From: Manis javanica
Taxonomy: Eukaryota > Chordata > Mammalia > Pholidota > Manidae
Assembly (NCBI RefSeq): GCF_040802235.1
Contig: NC_133166.1
Location: 7,440,001-7,504,000, forward strand
Direction of reading: 5' to 3'
DNA length: 64,000 bases
The notes beneath the pieces are model-generated. The model was not told where the DNA came from and did not search any database. It saw only the letters and a program-made list of their open reading frames with translations. A program made the position numbers and the translations under genes. Positions 36,002 through 48,938 of this stretch are shown here, one piece after another (position 1 is the stretch's first letter; every line of letters starts with the position of its first letter).

Positions 36002-36258
36002 TTACATATCCCCGGAAGTTAACAGCTTTTCTTGGAAGTCAGCTGGAAGCCTTTGAAAGATAACATGCTCCATAGCTGAGGGATAGATTTTCATGATGCA
36101 TGAATCATCACACCAACCTTTTCTAGCTTTGAAAATGTTGGGATCTGTTCCAAGAGATTTGGCAATTTTTCCTATCTTTAATTGCATTGCCTGAAGTGTG
36201 ACCGGAAATCCTTTTTCAAATGTCTCAATGACAAAGTGAAACTCAGCTTTATCTTCTT
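36002..36258 (-). pseudogene. Fragment of a pogo/CENP-B-type transposase (DNA-binding HTH region)
   Basis: The minus-strand frame reads through GFPVTLQAMQLKIGKIAKSL, then FKARKGWCD, then FQRLPADFQEKLL before a stop at 36002. This order matches the second CENP-B-like helix-turn-helix of pogo/Tigger-type proteins: a PVT..M...K...IAK.L helix, then FKAS.GW, then a linker with a LPA.F.EKLL segment. No DDE catalytic part follows. It could be a relic of a DNA transposon or of a POGK-like host gene copy. Confidence 0.55.
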
Positions 36259-37425
36259 GTGTGTTTTTTCTCTAATTAGGTTCTGTAAATCACTTGGGGG
36301 GATGCTTTAAAAATACGCAGCTAATGCTCCAGCAACAAATATTTGTTCGGTTTATGATAAATGTTCATCTTACAGACCTGTGTTACACTTTTCTGAACCC
36401 AATACTTTTTATTTCAATGTTGCATCTCAATGTAATAATTTTAATGAATTTTTGGCTGCAATGATGGTTCCAAATTAAATTAAAACTCAATCTTCTGTTT
36501 AGTTACCAATTTGCAAATAACCTAGCTGAGTTGATAATTACATAAACATGCCCCACACCTAGTTGAGTTCATAGGCAGGGCTAATCACATGGCAATTTAT
36601 TGCTTTACATTTTGGCATTGAGGCTGAAAACTTAACATGGAGTAGACAATTTACCTCAATTTCAAAATGTTAAAAAGCAGAGTCAATGCGTCTCCAAATC
36701 AAATCAAAGTCCCTACTGAAATTTGATGATTAAAGTAATGAATAAAAAGCAAAGAATCAGTTAACATTTTGAAGAATTGCTTGCTTAAGCTACATAACTT
36801 AAAATTTCATTTCATAAATATTTTATTACACAAATGTGAAATTAAAATTTTGATATATAGCTTAAGGCTGCAATAATACATATATCAGTTAATAAATGTT
36901 CATATTTTATTGAAACTCATTCTATTTCTTCCCTAATTTCATCATTATGATTATTCCTACTGCTTCCAGGATGGCTTTTTTTTTTTTTTTGGTTTTAAAA
37001 TGACATAAATAAGCCATCCTTTAAGGGGTCAAATTTATGCCATGTCTTTCCTGAGAATTATAACCAAATGAATTATATTTATATAATATAATTATATAAA
37101 TACACTGTTATATTAACAATTAAATAGACACAAAAACAATAATGCCATAAAATGTTTATTATGGTAATTAAGATATTACTTTGTAAGTATTTGGGTTTTG
37201 TGGTTTAGTTGCTACAGGGACAAGCAATTATAAAATTATATATATATGCTATTTATTAAGTGGCTTAGAGCTTGGAGGGAATAAAAACCCAAATTATCAA
37301 GCCATCACTGAAAAGGGGTTAACTAAGTTTTATATTTGGCATGTTTTACTCAATAGTAAATATGCACTTATTGAAAAACATTTACATCGAATTTAAGTCC
37401 TGTTAATATTATTATTGAAGTTACT

Positions 37426-37475
<50 letters not shown>

Positions 37476-38004
37476 AATCCCATGAACTTCTCCCTGATTG
37501 GACTAACTCATGAATGTTAAAAATGTCAACAATCAAAATCGGAGTACAGAAACACCCTTCAAAATACATCAATAGAAGCCAAATAATTTCCAACTCTGGG
37601 AGCTTATTTAATCATAATACATTATTCTCCTGATTCTTTTTATGTTTCAACGTGGCCAGTCTGAAAATAAAATCTCCACATTAAATGTAACACCTCTACC
37701 AGGTCAACCTCACGCAGTCCTTAAAGGGGACAGTCATTCTGAAGGAGACTCCCGGAATAAAGTTGAAGGTGTTCAGGAGGTAGAGGCTTTTCCTACATAT
37801 GTAATCAAATTTGGCCATTATAATGACCAACTAATCTCCTTATTTATAAAATTCCAAAAATGTTTGTATTAATCTACTGATTGGATTAGCAAAGGGGCAT
37901 GAGATGGTTAAGCGTGGCCTGTAGAATTGACTGACTCAAAGCTTGGCCCTGATCAACCAACTTCATAATATTACTTTCCTTCTGGAGGAAACAATATTGA
38001 GTAA
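36259..38004. other. No gene seen
   Basis: AT-rich sequence with a T run at 36971-36991 and TA-rich stretches near 37075-37130, plus the (AC)n array listed separately. Confidence 0.5.
37429..37471 (+). repeat. (AC)n microsatellite
   Basis: About 21 uninterrupted AC units. Confidence 0.98.
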
Positions 38005-38250
38005 GGGTTAAAGGCTCAGACTATTGAGTCAGATTGCCTAGTTTGAATGGTACTTTTGCCACTTACTACCTGTGGGATCTTCAGCAAGTTAAATTCTCCT
38101 TCCTTTATTAACTTCTGTAAAAGAGGAAAAATAACAGGGCCTACCTTATAAGGTCATTTGTATAAGCAAATGATGGAATACATCTAAAGAGCCTAGAACA
38201 GAACATGGAAAAGAGTAAGCTTTTGATAAATATCAGTTATTAACATTACA
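38005..38250 (+). repeat. MIR element, sense
   Basis: The succession TTGAGTCAGATTGCCTAGTT, TTGCCACTTACTACCTGTGG, TCAGCAAGTTAAATTCTCC and GGGCCTACCTTATAAGGTC is the MIR consensus order over most of its length. Confidence 0.85.
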
Positions 38251-38837
38251 AATTTGTTGTGAATGTCGTTTCCTAAACTTGTAAATAAACTCTTCAGGAA
38301 TAGGGTCCAAGCATTAACTTTATTTTCATTTCCAATACTGGAATGCAGTAGGTATTCAGTGGATATCTATTAAATAATAATACAAAAATGTACTATGTTA
38401 TATCTTAGAATCTTAGAAGAGCATTATAGTACAAACAAACAAAATTCAGATTCCAATCAGGATTCCATGTGAATCCTTCAGAATACATTAATTATATCAA
38501 AGCAAATACTGTAGGTAAATTACATATACCCATTTTTTTCAAAAGTCTACAGATATGTTTAGGCAGATATTTTCACAAAAGACCACAGAAACATTCAATA
38601 TAAGCATTTGCTAAATGATGTTTTACAAACAAATTTATAGGTGTGATTATTTATAAGATTTTTTTTAACTTTATGATTTAATTCATATGATCAGATATTT
38701 AATCTAAGTATATTCTGGACCATCTGAAAGCCATCTTAAACCTCAGATCTGCTTCACTAATTCAGTACCCAGTTTTTGTTTATGATAATAGTATAACAAG
38801 GAAGAATTTTTAACTGTCAAAGTCTAATAAAATAATC

Positions 38838-38863
38838 ATATATATATATATATATATATATAT
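38838..38863 (+). repeat. (TA)n microsatellite
   Basis: About 12 TA units in AT-rich surroundings. Confidence 0.95.
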
Positions 38864-39394
38864 GTAAAACTAATGAATTTTGCCAAGTGAAGGCCAAATA
38901 TCATATCAGTGTATTATATAAACAAGGTATTCAAAGTAGTTCAATAGGAATAAGTTATGGAGAATTGAGGCATCGCACAGCCATTTTCAGACTAAAAGTA
39001 GTCTTTGCTTTAAGAGTCTACCATTTTCAACTTGAGTCAAGTTATTTATTTTGGGCAAGACATTCATTCATTACATCCAATTAACTCTGTTTATGTTGAT
39101 TTTATTTGTTTCATAGTTTTGCTTATAGAAATACATAACTATATACAAAAATATTCTTCCTTCCATGTTTTTATGTCTTTAAATAATAACATAATAAAAA
39201 TTAATTGAAATAACTATAAGCAATATGTAAGTTTTTTCCCTTCAAAATGGTTCCATTACTCAAGTGAGAAATGTTGTTTGAGATGTAACAAGACCACTAG
39301 CATGTGGTGCTAGAAGCAACTTAGCAGTAGCTCATAAAAAAATACTTTCTGGGTAATCAGATTTTTCCTCAATTATTACTCTCTTCTTTAGAAG

Positions 39395-39620
39395 AGAGAT
39401 TGGCAAATCACAGCCTTTGGACGCAATCCAACCTATGGTGTATATTTGTAAATAAAGTGTAATTGGAATACAACCACACACATTCATTTATGCATTGTTT
39501 ATGGCTGCCTGACAACAGAGTTGAGTAGCTCTGTCAGTAACTACAAAGCCAAAAATATTTACTATCTGAGCCTTTTTCAGAAAATATTTGTAACTGCTGT
39601 TGTAGAATTTTCTCTCTTTT
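39395..39620 (-). repeat. Second copy of the 15.5-kb interspersed repeat
   Basis: GGCAAATCACAGCCTTTGG, CAACCACACACATTCATTTA and TGTTTATGGCTGCCTGACAA correspond in order to the block at 15540-15725, where ACAGCCACATCCATTTTATT and TGTTGTCTATGGCTAGGG are seen. It is the same family in the same orientation. Confidence 0.55.
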
Positions 39621-39714
39621 TTTGGTATTAAATATATCTGCACATAGATCAGCAAAACAGAATTGAAAATAAATAGAGCTATGCAAATTACGTCCAACAA
39701 ATCTTTTTAAAAGG

Positions 39715-41200
39715 TGAAGAAAATTATTCAATGGAAGAAAGCCTTTTCAACAAGTGGTCCTGGAGCAATTGGATTCAGAAAAGCCAAAAAAAAAGGACCT
39801 GAACCTAGACCCCATATTTTATGCAAAAACTTAAAATTTAATTCAAAATAAATTACACACATAGATGTTAAACATAAAACTATAAAATTTTAGGGAAAAA
39901 ACATAGGAAGAATCTTCAGGCTCTAGGGCCAGAGTAACAATTCTTACACTTAATGCCAAAAACATGATCCATAAAGGAAAAGTTGATAAATTGGACTTCA
40001 TCAAAATTAAAAATCTTTTTTCTATAAAAGCCTCTGCTAAGAGATTTAAAAGATGAACTGTAGTCTTTGAGAAAATATTTCAAACCACATGAAGGACTAG
40101 TATCTAGAATGTATAAAGGACCAAGAATAAATATCTGAATTATGTAAAGAACTCTGAAAACTGATCAGTAAAGAATATGGGCAAAAGACAAAGAGACATT
40201 TCATCAAAGAGGGTACGTAAATGACAAATAAAATTTGCCATCTATATACTGCCAAAAAGGGTAACTTGCTGGCATGTGAAAGGATATTCATCATGATTTG
40301 CTATCAGAGAAATGAAAATTAAAAACACAATGAGTTATTACTACACACCTATCAAAATGGCTAAATATCTTGATCTGGGCAATGGTTACATGAGCATGCA
40401 CATGTGGAAATTCATCTAGCTGTAAATACAACATGTGCATTTTACTGTGTAACTCTCAATATGAAATGAAATTTTGAAATGGCTAAAATTGTGACAATAC
40501 CAAATGCTGACAAGCATGCATAGATATTGGATCACTCATACATTGCTGGTGGGGAAGTAAAATAGCATAACCATGGTGGAACAGTTTGGCCACTTCTTTA
40601 AAACTAAACATGCAACCACACTATGACCCAGCAATTATACTCTTAGACATTTATCCCAGACAAATGAATACTTATGTTCATTCAAAAACCTATAAGCAAA
40701 TGTTCATAGCAGCTTTATTTGTAATAGCTAAAAAGTGGAAACTACCCAGATGTAGATAAGTGGGTAAAAGATTAAACAAACTGTGACACCTACGAGGAAA
40801 TATTACTTGGCAATAAAAAGGAGTGAAGTATTGATACATACAACAACTCAGATAAGTCTCCAGGGAATTATGCTGAGTGAAACAAGCCCATCCTAAAAGG
40901 CTTCATCCTACAAAATTTCACTCAAAACATTCTAGAAATGGCAAAAGTATAGAGATGGAGACCAAATTAGCGTATGTTAGGGAACAGACAAGGGGGAGGA
41001 GCTGAAGGAGTGATTTTAAAAGGGTAGAATAGGTACACTTGCAGTGATGGAACTGTTTTGACTGTAATGGTAGTTACATGAGCTGATACATGTTTGACAA
41101 AATTGCATGACAAAATATAGACACACACTAGTGCATGTAAAACTGGGGATATCTGAATAAAATGAATGGTATTAATGTCTATTTCATCTTCATGGTGTTT
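39715..41200 (+). mobile_element. L1M, sense, ORF2 3' part and 3' UTR
   Basis: The L1 ORF2 C-terminal region is readable in order (AAAAGTTGATAAATTGGACT; GACCCAGCAATTATACTCTT; ATTTGTAATAGCTAAAAAGT) and leads to a long 3' UTR ending near GATATCTGAATAAAATGAA. Multiple stops. A small nested insert lies at 40366-40476. Confidence 0.85.
40355..40487 (+). mobile_element. About 110-bp L1M 3' end nested in the L1M
   Basis: CTTGATCTGGGCAATGGTTA through CTGTGTAACTCTCAATATG is a 3'-terminal L1M sequence. It interrupts the ORF2 of the host L1M and is flanked by AAATGGCTAAA at 40355-40365 and 40477-40487. Confidence 0.75.
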
Positions 41201-41644
41201 GTACTATAGTTTTACAAGATATCTCATGGAGAGAAATCAGGTAAAGGGTACATGGGATCTCTCAGTACTATTTTTTCACAGCCCCAGGTGAATCTTTGAT
41301 CATCATAAAATGAAATTTTAACTTGTTAATAAACCAGCTCTATAAAATAAAATTGGTTTTGAAATATTGTCCACCCCCTCTCTTTTGAGCAACTTTCTCT
41401 GCAAAATTTTAATATGTAATTTATTCAAGAAACATGCAGTAGGTATCCACAGAATTACACAATGACAATGTACTAAGCCCTTAGGAATGAAATTAAGACA
41501 TAACTGACTACAACAGAACACTTACCAAGAAGATAGTAATAGCCAATTTCCACCCAGAAGTATCTTCAAGTTAATTAGTTATTGTGTTAATTCTGTAACT
41601 CCCAAATACTACAGAATAAGCTTATATTAAAAGCTTTAGACAGA

Positions 41645-41850
41645 GCCCCAGAACATGAGCTGTGAATTCAGAATGCCCGGGTTTTAATTAAGTCTTTGTG
41701 ACCTATTAGCTCTGATAACTTGGGCAGTTAACTCATTTATACCTCATTTCCCTAAACTGAAATCTTGGGGTAATTAAGTAGCCATCTCAGTTTTTATGAA
41801 GATTATTTAATGTAAAGAATCTGGAACAGATAGTAGCCCTGAATTGTTCT
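41645..41850 (+). repeat. MIR element, sense, diverged
   Basis: ATGCCCGGGTTTTAATTAAG, TGACCTATTAGCTCTGATAA and TTGGGCAGTTAACTC keep the MIR order. Confidence 0.7.
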
Positions 41851-43357
41851 TGTTGTCATATGTAGTAAAGAGTTGTAAAAGAACTGAATAATCCCATGGT
41901 CTCATCTATTCTTAAAAATTGGGAAATCATATTTACATAGCTCAACTAAAGCATAAACATGCACACTATTTTGTTGGCTTTTGCTAAAAGCACCCTGGAC
42001 TTTCGTATTTTAAATAATACAGAATACTATAAATATTATGAAAATATATGTTGATTGAACTACTCTTAACAGCTGGAGTTGTAGTTTACATCATTATCTT
42101 TCAGACTTATTTTTAATGATGAGGAAATGAACTGAAATATTATGAAAGAGATAGTCAAATCTTACCTAAAAATTTTCTTTGCATGAGATCTTGAAAATGA
42201 TAATGCTACCAATATCAGTATTCACAAAAACAGAATAGTAATTTACTTCTTTAACATATTTGAAGCAGAAACATCTGGATTTCTTTTTATTTCAACATGA
42301 ATAAAATTATATTCTTATATATCATTGAACTGGTCCCTTTAAAGCCTGATGCTCTATAAAGTGCTTAGCAGATGTTTTCTGCTTACCCTCTTATTTACTT
42401 TTCCCTTTTCATTATATTAGCCTACTTTCTTTTCACTTTTCAGCTTATAGAATTATTTTTCCAGAGAAGTAATAGGTGTGAATAAAAATACGTAATAGAG
42501 CCTGACAGCACTTCATAACATTTTTTTATTTCCAAAATTCTTTGAAAATCATCATGACTCCTATTATTTGATAGGTTTGTAAAATGTGACATTATTTTAT
42601 TTTATTAAAAGAATCAAGTTACCTGCACTAGTCATGTTATTTTTCATTTCTACTTTCCGATGGCAAGCCCTATGTAAAAATTGCTATTTTACCTAAGTCA
42701 TACCAAGTAAATACACTAAAGGATTGTTAGGCTCCTAGTTGACTCAGCCACTGTATAAAATTACTCACAAGGGTATATTTTTTAATGCTGTTTCCAGGCT
42801 GGTTTTGAATTACTGACGTATCCACAATTCCCATGGGAAGATATTTCATAGCGTGATTACAGTATTAGAACATTTTTCCTGAAACTATATTTAAAATTTG
42901 TTCTTGTATTATAATATTATCTTATTTCTCCTCAGTTTTCTAAACACATTCTGCTTTGATTTTTATGAATTCCTCATTCAATTATGACCAGCTAATAAGT
43001 ATTTAATCACTAATATTTCCTATAAAATAATTTGTATTAACTTAGTTATTCAGAGAAATAGAGAAAAGCCTAAGCATATTATTCAGAACCACAGAGAGTT
43101 GATCACATATATGATTTTTAGTGTCTGCTTAAATAATACCTATTAAGTTGACTCATTTTGCAGTTTAAGAAAAGGCACACTGTAAATACAGTAAAAAAAT
43201 GAATTAGAAACATAGGACACAGGATGATTGAAAAAATAAGGAAAAATTGGCTTACCCATACAACAAATCAGCCATGAATATTAGCTCAGACTTAAACTAT
43301 CAAGGCAATTGTTTTATGTATTTTTTCCTAAGAGTCGCCAAAAAATAAATAAAAACC
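41851..43357. other. No gene seen
   Basis: AT-rich sequence with no ORF of note and no repeat I can name. Confidence 0.5.
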
Positions 43358-43723
43358 TTCAGTCTTTCAACTTTTTTTTTAATTAATTTATTTTGTTGTC
43401 ATTAATCTACAATTACATGAAGAATATTATGTTTACTAGGGTCCCCCCTTCACCAAATCCCCCCACAAGCCCCATTACAGTACTGTCCATCAGCATAGTA
43501 AGATGCTGTAGAATCACTACTTGTCTTCTCTGTGTTGCACAGCCCTCCCCGTGCCCCCTCATTATACATGCTAATCATAATGTCCCCTTTCTTTTTCCCC
43601 ACCCTTATCCCTCCCTTCCCTCCCTTTCTCCCCAGTCCCTTTCCCTTTGGTAACTGTTAATCCATTCTTAGGTTCTATGATTCTGCTGCTGTTTTGTTCC
43701 TTCAGTCTTTCTTTGTTCCTATA

Positions 43724-43869
43724 GTCTTTGGGTTTGAGGTGAGTCTCTTGTAAGCAGCATAGAGATGGGTCTTGCTTTTTATCCATTCTATTATTCTCTG
43801 TCTTTTGATTGGTGTACTCAGTCCATTTACATTTAGGGTGATTATTGAAAGATATGTACTTATTGCCAT
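43724..43869 (-). pseudogene. L1 copy C ORF2 remnant (first about 48 codons)
   Basis: It begins MAISTYLSIITLNVNGLSTP at 43869. A one-base deletion in the A run after EWI shifts the frame. In the other frame the segment continues DPSLCCLQETHLKPKD and crosses the deletion junction into the 3' UTR, giving an accidental 71-codon open frame (43786-43571). Confidence 0.85.
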
Positions 43870-44178
43870 TGCAGGCTTTAGATTTGTGGTTGCCAAAGGT
43901 TCAAGGTTAGCTTCTTTAGTATCTTACTGTCTAACTTAACTCACTTATTGAGCTATTTTAAACACTGTCTGGTCATTCTTTATTTTTCTCCCTTCTTATT
44001 CCTCCTCCTCCATTCTTTATATGTTGGTTGTTTTATTCTGTGCTCTTTTGTGCTTCCTTTAACTGCTTTTGTGGGTAGTTGATTTTATTTTTTGCCTTTA
44101 GTTAGTATTTGGTTGGTCTGCTTTCTTTGCTGTGATTTTATTTTCTCTGGTGACATCTGTTTAGTCTTAGGAGTGGTC

Positions 44179-45012
44179 CTAATCTAAAATACCCTGTAGA
44201 GGTGGTTTGTGGGAGGCAAATTCCCTCAACTTTTGCTTGTCTGGGAATTGTTTAATCCCTCCTTCATATTTAAATGATAGTCATGCTGGATACAGTATCT
44301 GTGGTTCGAGGCCCTTCTCTTTCATTGCATTAAATATATCATGCCATTCTCTTCTGGCCTGTAGGGTTTCTGTTGAGAAGTCTGATGAGAGCCTGATGGG
44401 TTTTCCTTTGTAGGTGACCTTTTTCCTCTCTCTAGCTGCCTTTAAAACTCTGTCCTTGTCCCTGATCTTTGCCATTTTAGTTATTAAGTGTCTTGGTGTT
44501 GTCCTCCTTGGGTCCTTTCTGTTGGGAGTTCTGTACACTTCCATGGTCTGATCAATTATTTCCTCCCCCAGTTTGGGGAAGTTTTCAGCAATTATTTCTT
44601 CAAAGACACTTTCTATCCCTTTTCCACTCTCTTCTTCTTCTGGCACTCCTATAATGTGGATATTGTTCCTTTTGGATTGGTCACACAGTTCTCTTAATAT
44701 TGTTTCATTCCTGGAGATCCTTTTATCTCTCTCTGCGTCAGCTTCTATGCATTCCTGTTCTCTGGTTTCTATTCCATCAATGGCCTCTTGCATCTTATCC
44801 ATTCTGTTTATAAATCCTTCCAGAGATTGTTTCATTTCTGTAATGTACTTCCGGACTTCATCCCTTAGCTCTTGCATATTTCTCTGCAGCTCCATCAGCA
44901 TGGTTAAGAGCTTTATTTTTAATTCTTTTTCAGGAAGACTGGTTAAGTCTATCTCCTTCTCAGGGTTTGCCTATGTGATCTTGGTCTGTATCAATTTCTT
45001 CTGCCTTTTCAT
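44179..45012 (-). pseudogene. L1 copy C ORF1, disrupted
   Basis: The start Met is at 45012 (MKRQKKLIQTKIT), but a TAG follows within the first 15 codons. An internal frame from 44901 covers the coiled coil, the RRM-like IIGVPEEEESGKGIESV and most of the C-terminal domain. It stops at 44281 where TGA replaces CGA (a CpG decay) after EPQILYPA. The last part continues to 44179 and ends QGILD, unlike QGILQGLL in A and B. Confidence 0.88.
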
Positions 45013-45847
45013 GGTGATAGATATATTTGTGGGGAGCTGGCATGTATGTTGGGTAAGAGAAAGTCCCTTCTTGCCAGTTTACTGCCTTCCTCTCCTGGGA
45101 GAACAGCGGCCTCTAGCGGCTTGTGCTGGGCAGCTGCATGCAGACAAGGCTTCTGATCTTGCCTGGCCGCTGTGCAGTTTATTTAGCTGTGCAGTTGCTG
45201 TGGGCGTGGCCTGCCTCAGGCTACTTCTCCAATGTGGCAGAGCCGCATCAGAGGGAGAACAGGCGGGAGGCTGTTTATCATGGTGAGGGGCCTCCAAGCT
45301 GCGCTGTGGGGGTTTGGGTGCCCAGAGTTCCCCGGGATTCCCAGCTGCTGGGCTAAGTGTCCTGGGGCACTTCCGTCCAACTGTGGAGTCCCTGTCCCTT
45401 TAAGACTTTCACAAAACACTCGCTTTTCTTTGTCCTGGGTGCACTGGCTGCAGAGACCCGCTCACAGGTCTTACTGTCCTGCTTCCCTAGTTTCCAGCAC
45501 CCCACGTATGCACTGTGTCTGCGCTCTGGTGCAGATGGCTGGGCCTGGGTGTTCAGCAGTCCTGGGCTCCCTCTCCCTCCCCGCTCCAACTCCTCTCCTC
45601 CCACTGGTAGCTGGGGTGAGGGGCGCTCAAGTCCCGCTGGGCCAGGGTTTGTATCTTACCCCCTTCGCAATGCGCTGGGTTCTCGCGGGTGTGGATGTGG
45701 TCTGGATGTTGTCTTGTGTTTTCTGGTCTCTCTTTTAGGACTAGTTGTATTTGTTGTATTTTCAAAAATATATATGGTTTTGGGAGGAGATTTCCGCTGC
45801 TCTACTCACGCCGTCATCTTAGAATGCTTTTCAGTCTTTCAACTTTT

Positions 45848-47479
45848 GATGAATATTACTGGTACAAATAAGCAATACAAATTTGTAAACAGATAAATCT
45901 CCAAGTGTAAAATCATAATATATATAATCTGATGCAAGTGCTTGGGGGAGGGGGGTGCGGGGGTTGGTAGAAATCATTTTCACCAAAGAAAATGACCAGT
46001 ACTGTGAGTTATAAATGATAATATTTTATGTAGGCAAAAAACAATCAATGAATCAAATCTTAGTTAAAAACTTTATAAGAAAAATTCATATTAATGAAAA
46101 GAATGCTGTTAAATTTAAAATGGAAATGGCAAAATTGTGAATGGTTAGCCATGCAGAGAAAATTGATCAACAGACTAAACTGACATAGTTACATCTATTC
46201 CCCCAGATATATTTCTCCCCAAACACAAAAAATAATCAGTTTGGTAATAATTCTGATTAAAATATTTTACATGCATGAACAAAAGGCAAAATGAACATAG
46301 TATCAAAATCTGAAGATAAATACCCATTAGCTAAAAACAGACCAAAATAATCTATTTCTGTAAACATGTAATAAAGACCTGATTTGCAAAAACAAAAATA
46401 ATTATTTTGATAGGACTCAAGACAGAGCCTACTATTCACTATCAATTCACTTAAGAAACATTTGATGAGGGTCTTTTGTCAGTGTTTTCTGGGTAATAAG
46501 AAGCAAATTGCTGTCAGTATGGATGTAAAAATCTGTTAAGCTAATAGCAAATTGTATACTGTAATTATAATAAAGCTTCTTTTAAAAAAAGCCATGATAT
46601 TTATGGGAGTGCTTCTTAAAAAGTTTACAGATATTTTACAAGCCTTTGTGGTTCACAACACATTTTCATAAAAACATGTTCAAGTGATTCTCCTAAAACC
46701 TATTTTTAGGTTAGAAATAATTTAGATCAGAGATACGTTTAAAGTCAATGTCAGGTCTCCTTATTTCAAATCCTGGCTCTTCTCATTACTTATTTTTGAT
46801 TATTACATTAACATCCAACTGCTTTTTATTGTATTTCATAATTCTATTCTTCTTATATATTGATTAAAAACTCACATGTTACATAAACAATTTAATAATT
46901 TTAGAATTACTTTTGGGAAACAGAAACAAAACAAAGATTAAATAAACCTTTCCTATTGACAAATCTAATCTAATATACATTTTATATTTAATAATAAGAC
47001 TGCAGTTTGTGTTTACAAAAATCAGTGGATTAAATAAAGGTTGAGAGAACTGAATACATTTTCTAAAAGTACTGAGCCAGATGAAAACAAAGAACCCTCT
47101 CCCCTACTTGTAAGACTCTTACGTTGTCAGGTCCTGTACTGGAAGGTTTTTCCTTAATCACCACCTGTAAGTTTTAGATAATGAGAAGTTACACTTGAAC
47201 TAGATGATACGGTAAGGATAACTCCAGGTAGGAGGTGTATTTATTCTGGACCTTGAAGACTGTATAAGCTTTAAAGAAGAAGAGATTTGGAGATTTCAGA
47301 CTGAAGTCAACTAAACAAAAAGTTAAGAAAATCATGGGCTGTACCTGGGCAAGAGAAGTAATTCAGTTCAATAATGTATTGAAAGACTGAGACCATAGTG
47401 TGAAAAACCTTGAATGTGAACTCTCCACCCCAAACTTAAAAATTTAACTATACTTACACTTATTTTCACATCACTTCTT
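45848..47479. other. No gene seen
   Basis: AT-rich sequence. A G-run patch (GGGGGAGGGGGGTGCGGGGG) lies at about 45943-45962 in otherwise A/T-rich context. Confidence 0.5.
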
Positions 47480-48640
47480 CCAGACTCAGGAGGAAAACAA
47501 AAACAAAAACAAAAACCTTTCTCCGTATATAAATAAATGCCTCACCTACTTTTTATCACATCTGACCAATTCTAGAATCAAGTTTCATCAGTTATTCCTT
47601 ATTTTCCTTATACCTTAGACCTCTTTTTTGCCTACCAGGTTGTTTGTTCACAAATTGCAATCATGGTTCAGTCACCTCCGTTTCAAACAAACAAATCAAT
47701 CCAACAATACTCCTTTATTTAGACTCTTGGCTTTTAAAAGCAATCTTCTCACAGGAGAAGTTTACTAGTGCCGCTCCTTTACCTCCCGTCCGTCTTGGTC
47801 CCCTAGCGGTCAGGCTAAAGCTAGTCTGGCAGAGGTCACCATCCAGGATACTAACTGCCAAATGCGACTGACTGTTCTTGCTTCTCTTCTCAGTTAATCA
47901 CTCTGCAGAATTTGACGCTAAATTATTCCACTCCTAAAAGTCGTTCACATCTTGCCATACATGGCACTGTTCTCCTGACTCCTATACAGCATCCAGGCCA
48001 TTCTTTTTCAGGCTTGTTTGCTGTCCCCTCCACCTCTCCTTTCCTGACCTGTTAAGTGCATTGCACTTACAAAAACCAGGATGCAAACTGTGACCCACGA
48101 CATATTATGTATATAGAGATAAATATTCAGCATATGCACAATGTAAGTTGTGTTTATGTGTAAGATACGATTGAAAAATATATATACCAAAACGTTAGCA
48201 AGCAGTGGAGATGTTCTGGATGAATTTCACATTAATCTTTTACTATGGTTATTTAATATTTTTGCAATTATCGTGTATAAATTTTAAAATTAGAGAGTCC
48301 AAAAAATCGATTATATTTATATGCTCTTCAATTATATTTCTATGTTGATGATTTCCAAACTCTCTCAAGCCTAGATTTTTTTCCTGAATTTCAGACCCAG
48401 ATGCCCCATAGTCAAAATCAACTCTGGCTCTTCATTCTTTTGTGCTTCAACAGTCCCCGGAATCGTAACTTTCTCTAGGTAAGTACTTTGTTGCACTATA
48501 TGTTTACATGTTTGTAATTTATGAAATGTAGAGCTCCATGCTTATTCACGTTTCTGTTCCTAGTGCCCATCCTAGTGCCTTGTAAATAGACTATAGTTCC
48601 TGAATTGGTTAACTGAATAAACCAAAATGATTAGCCTTTA
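47480..48640 (+). mobile_element. LINE-2-like tract, sense
   Basis: CTATGTTGATGATTTCCAAA, then CAGACCCAGATGCCCCATAG and a tail with TAGTGCCTTGTAAATAGACT resemble LINE-2 coding sequence and 3' end. Weakly conserved. Confidence 0.45.
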
Positions 48641-48938
48641 TTCTGTTTGGTGTAGGGAGTTACTGAAGTGTTTTTAGTTAAGGAGTTCAGATTTGTAATT
48701 TAAGATTGTCTGGAAGTATGTAAAAAAAAATGAAATAGAAGTGGAGAGTTTAAAAAAGAGGAGTGTAAAGAGTCACATAAACTCTTGGTACCAATGACAG
48801 AACCTTTCTGGTGAAGTGGTAGCCCCAGGGAATAATAATAAAAAAAAGCATGTCACGTTTCTTATACATTATAACTTTTAAAGGTGTAAGTATTTAGTGT
48901 AATGAGAGGGTGTCTAGTAATTCTAAAATAAATCTTTG

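Larger units (their letters stand above)
43358..45847 (-). mobile_element. L1 copy C: internally deleted LINE-1 with 18-bp TSD
   Basis: A perfect 18-bp TSD, TTCAGTCTTTCAACTTTT, occurs at 43358-43375 and 45830-45847. The 2.45-kb body has the true L1 5' end with a YY1-like site, a 5' UTR with a single monomer, ORF1, a longer inter-ORF spacer, about 48 codons of ORF2, then a direct jump at about 43723 to the sequence that follows the ORF2 stop, the 3' UTR and the poly(A). About 3.6 kb of ORF2 is missing. It lacks the ERV tail of copy B. Confidence 0.93.

Noticed and set aside
37429..37471. Repetitive array considered as a CRISPR or satellite
   Set aside because: It is a plain dinucleotide repeat; no spaced direct repeats of CRISPR type occur in the window.
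43571..43786. 71-codon ORF that looks like a fusion protein
   Set aside because: It is a chance frame across the deletion junction of L1 copy C: the first half is endonuclease, the second half untranslated L1 tail.
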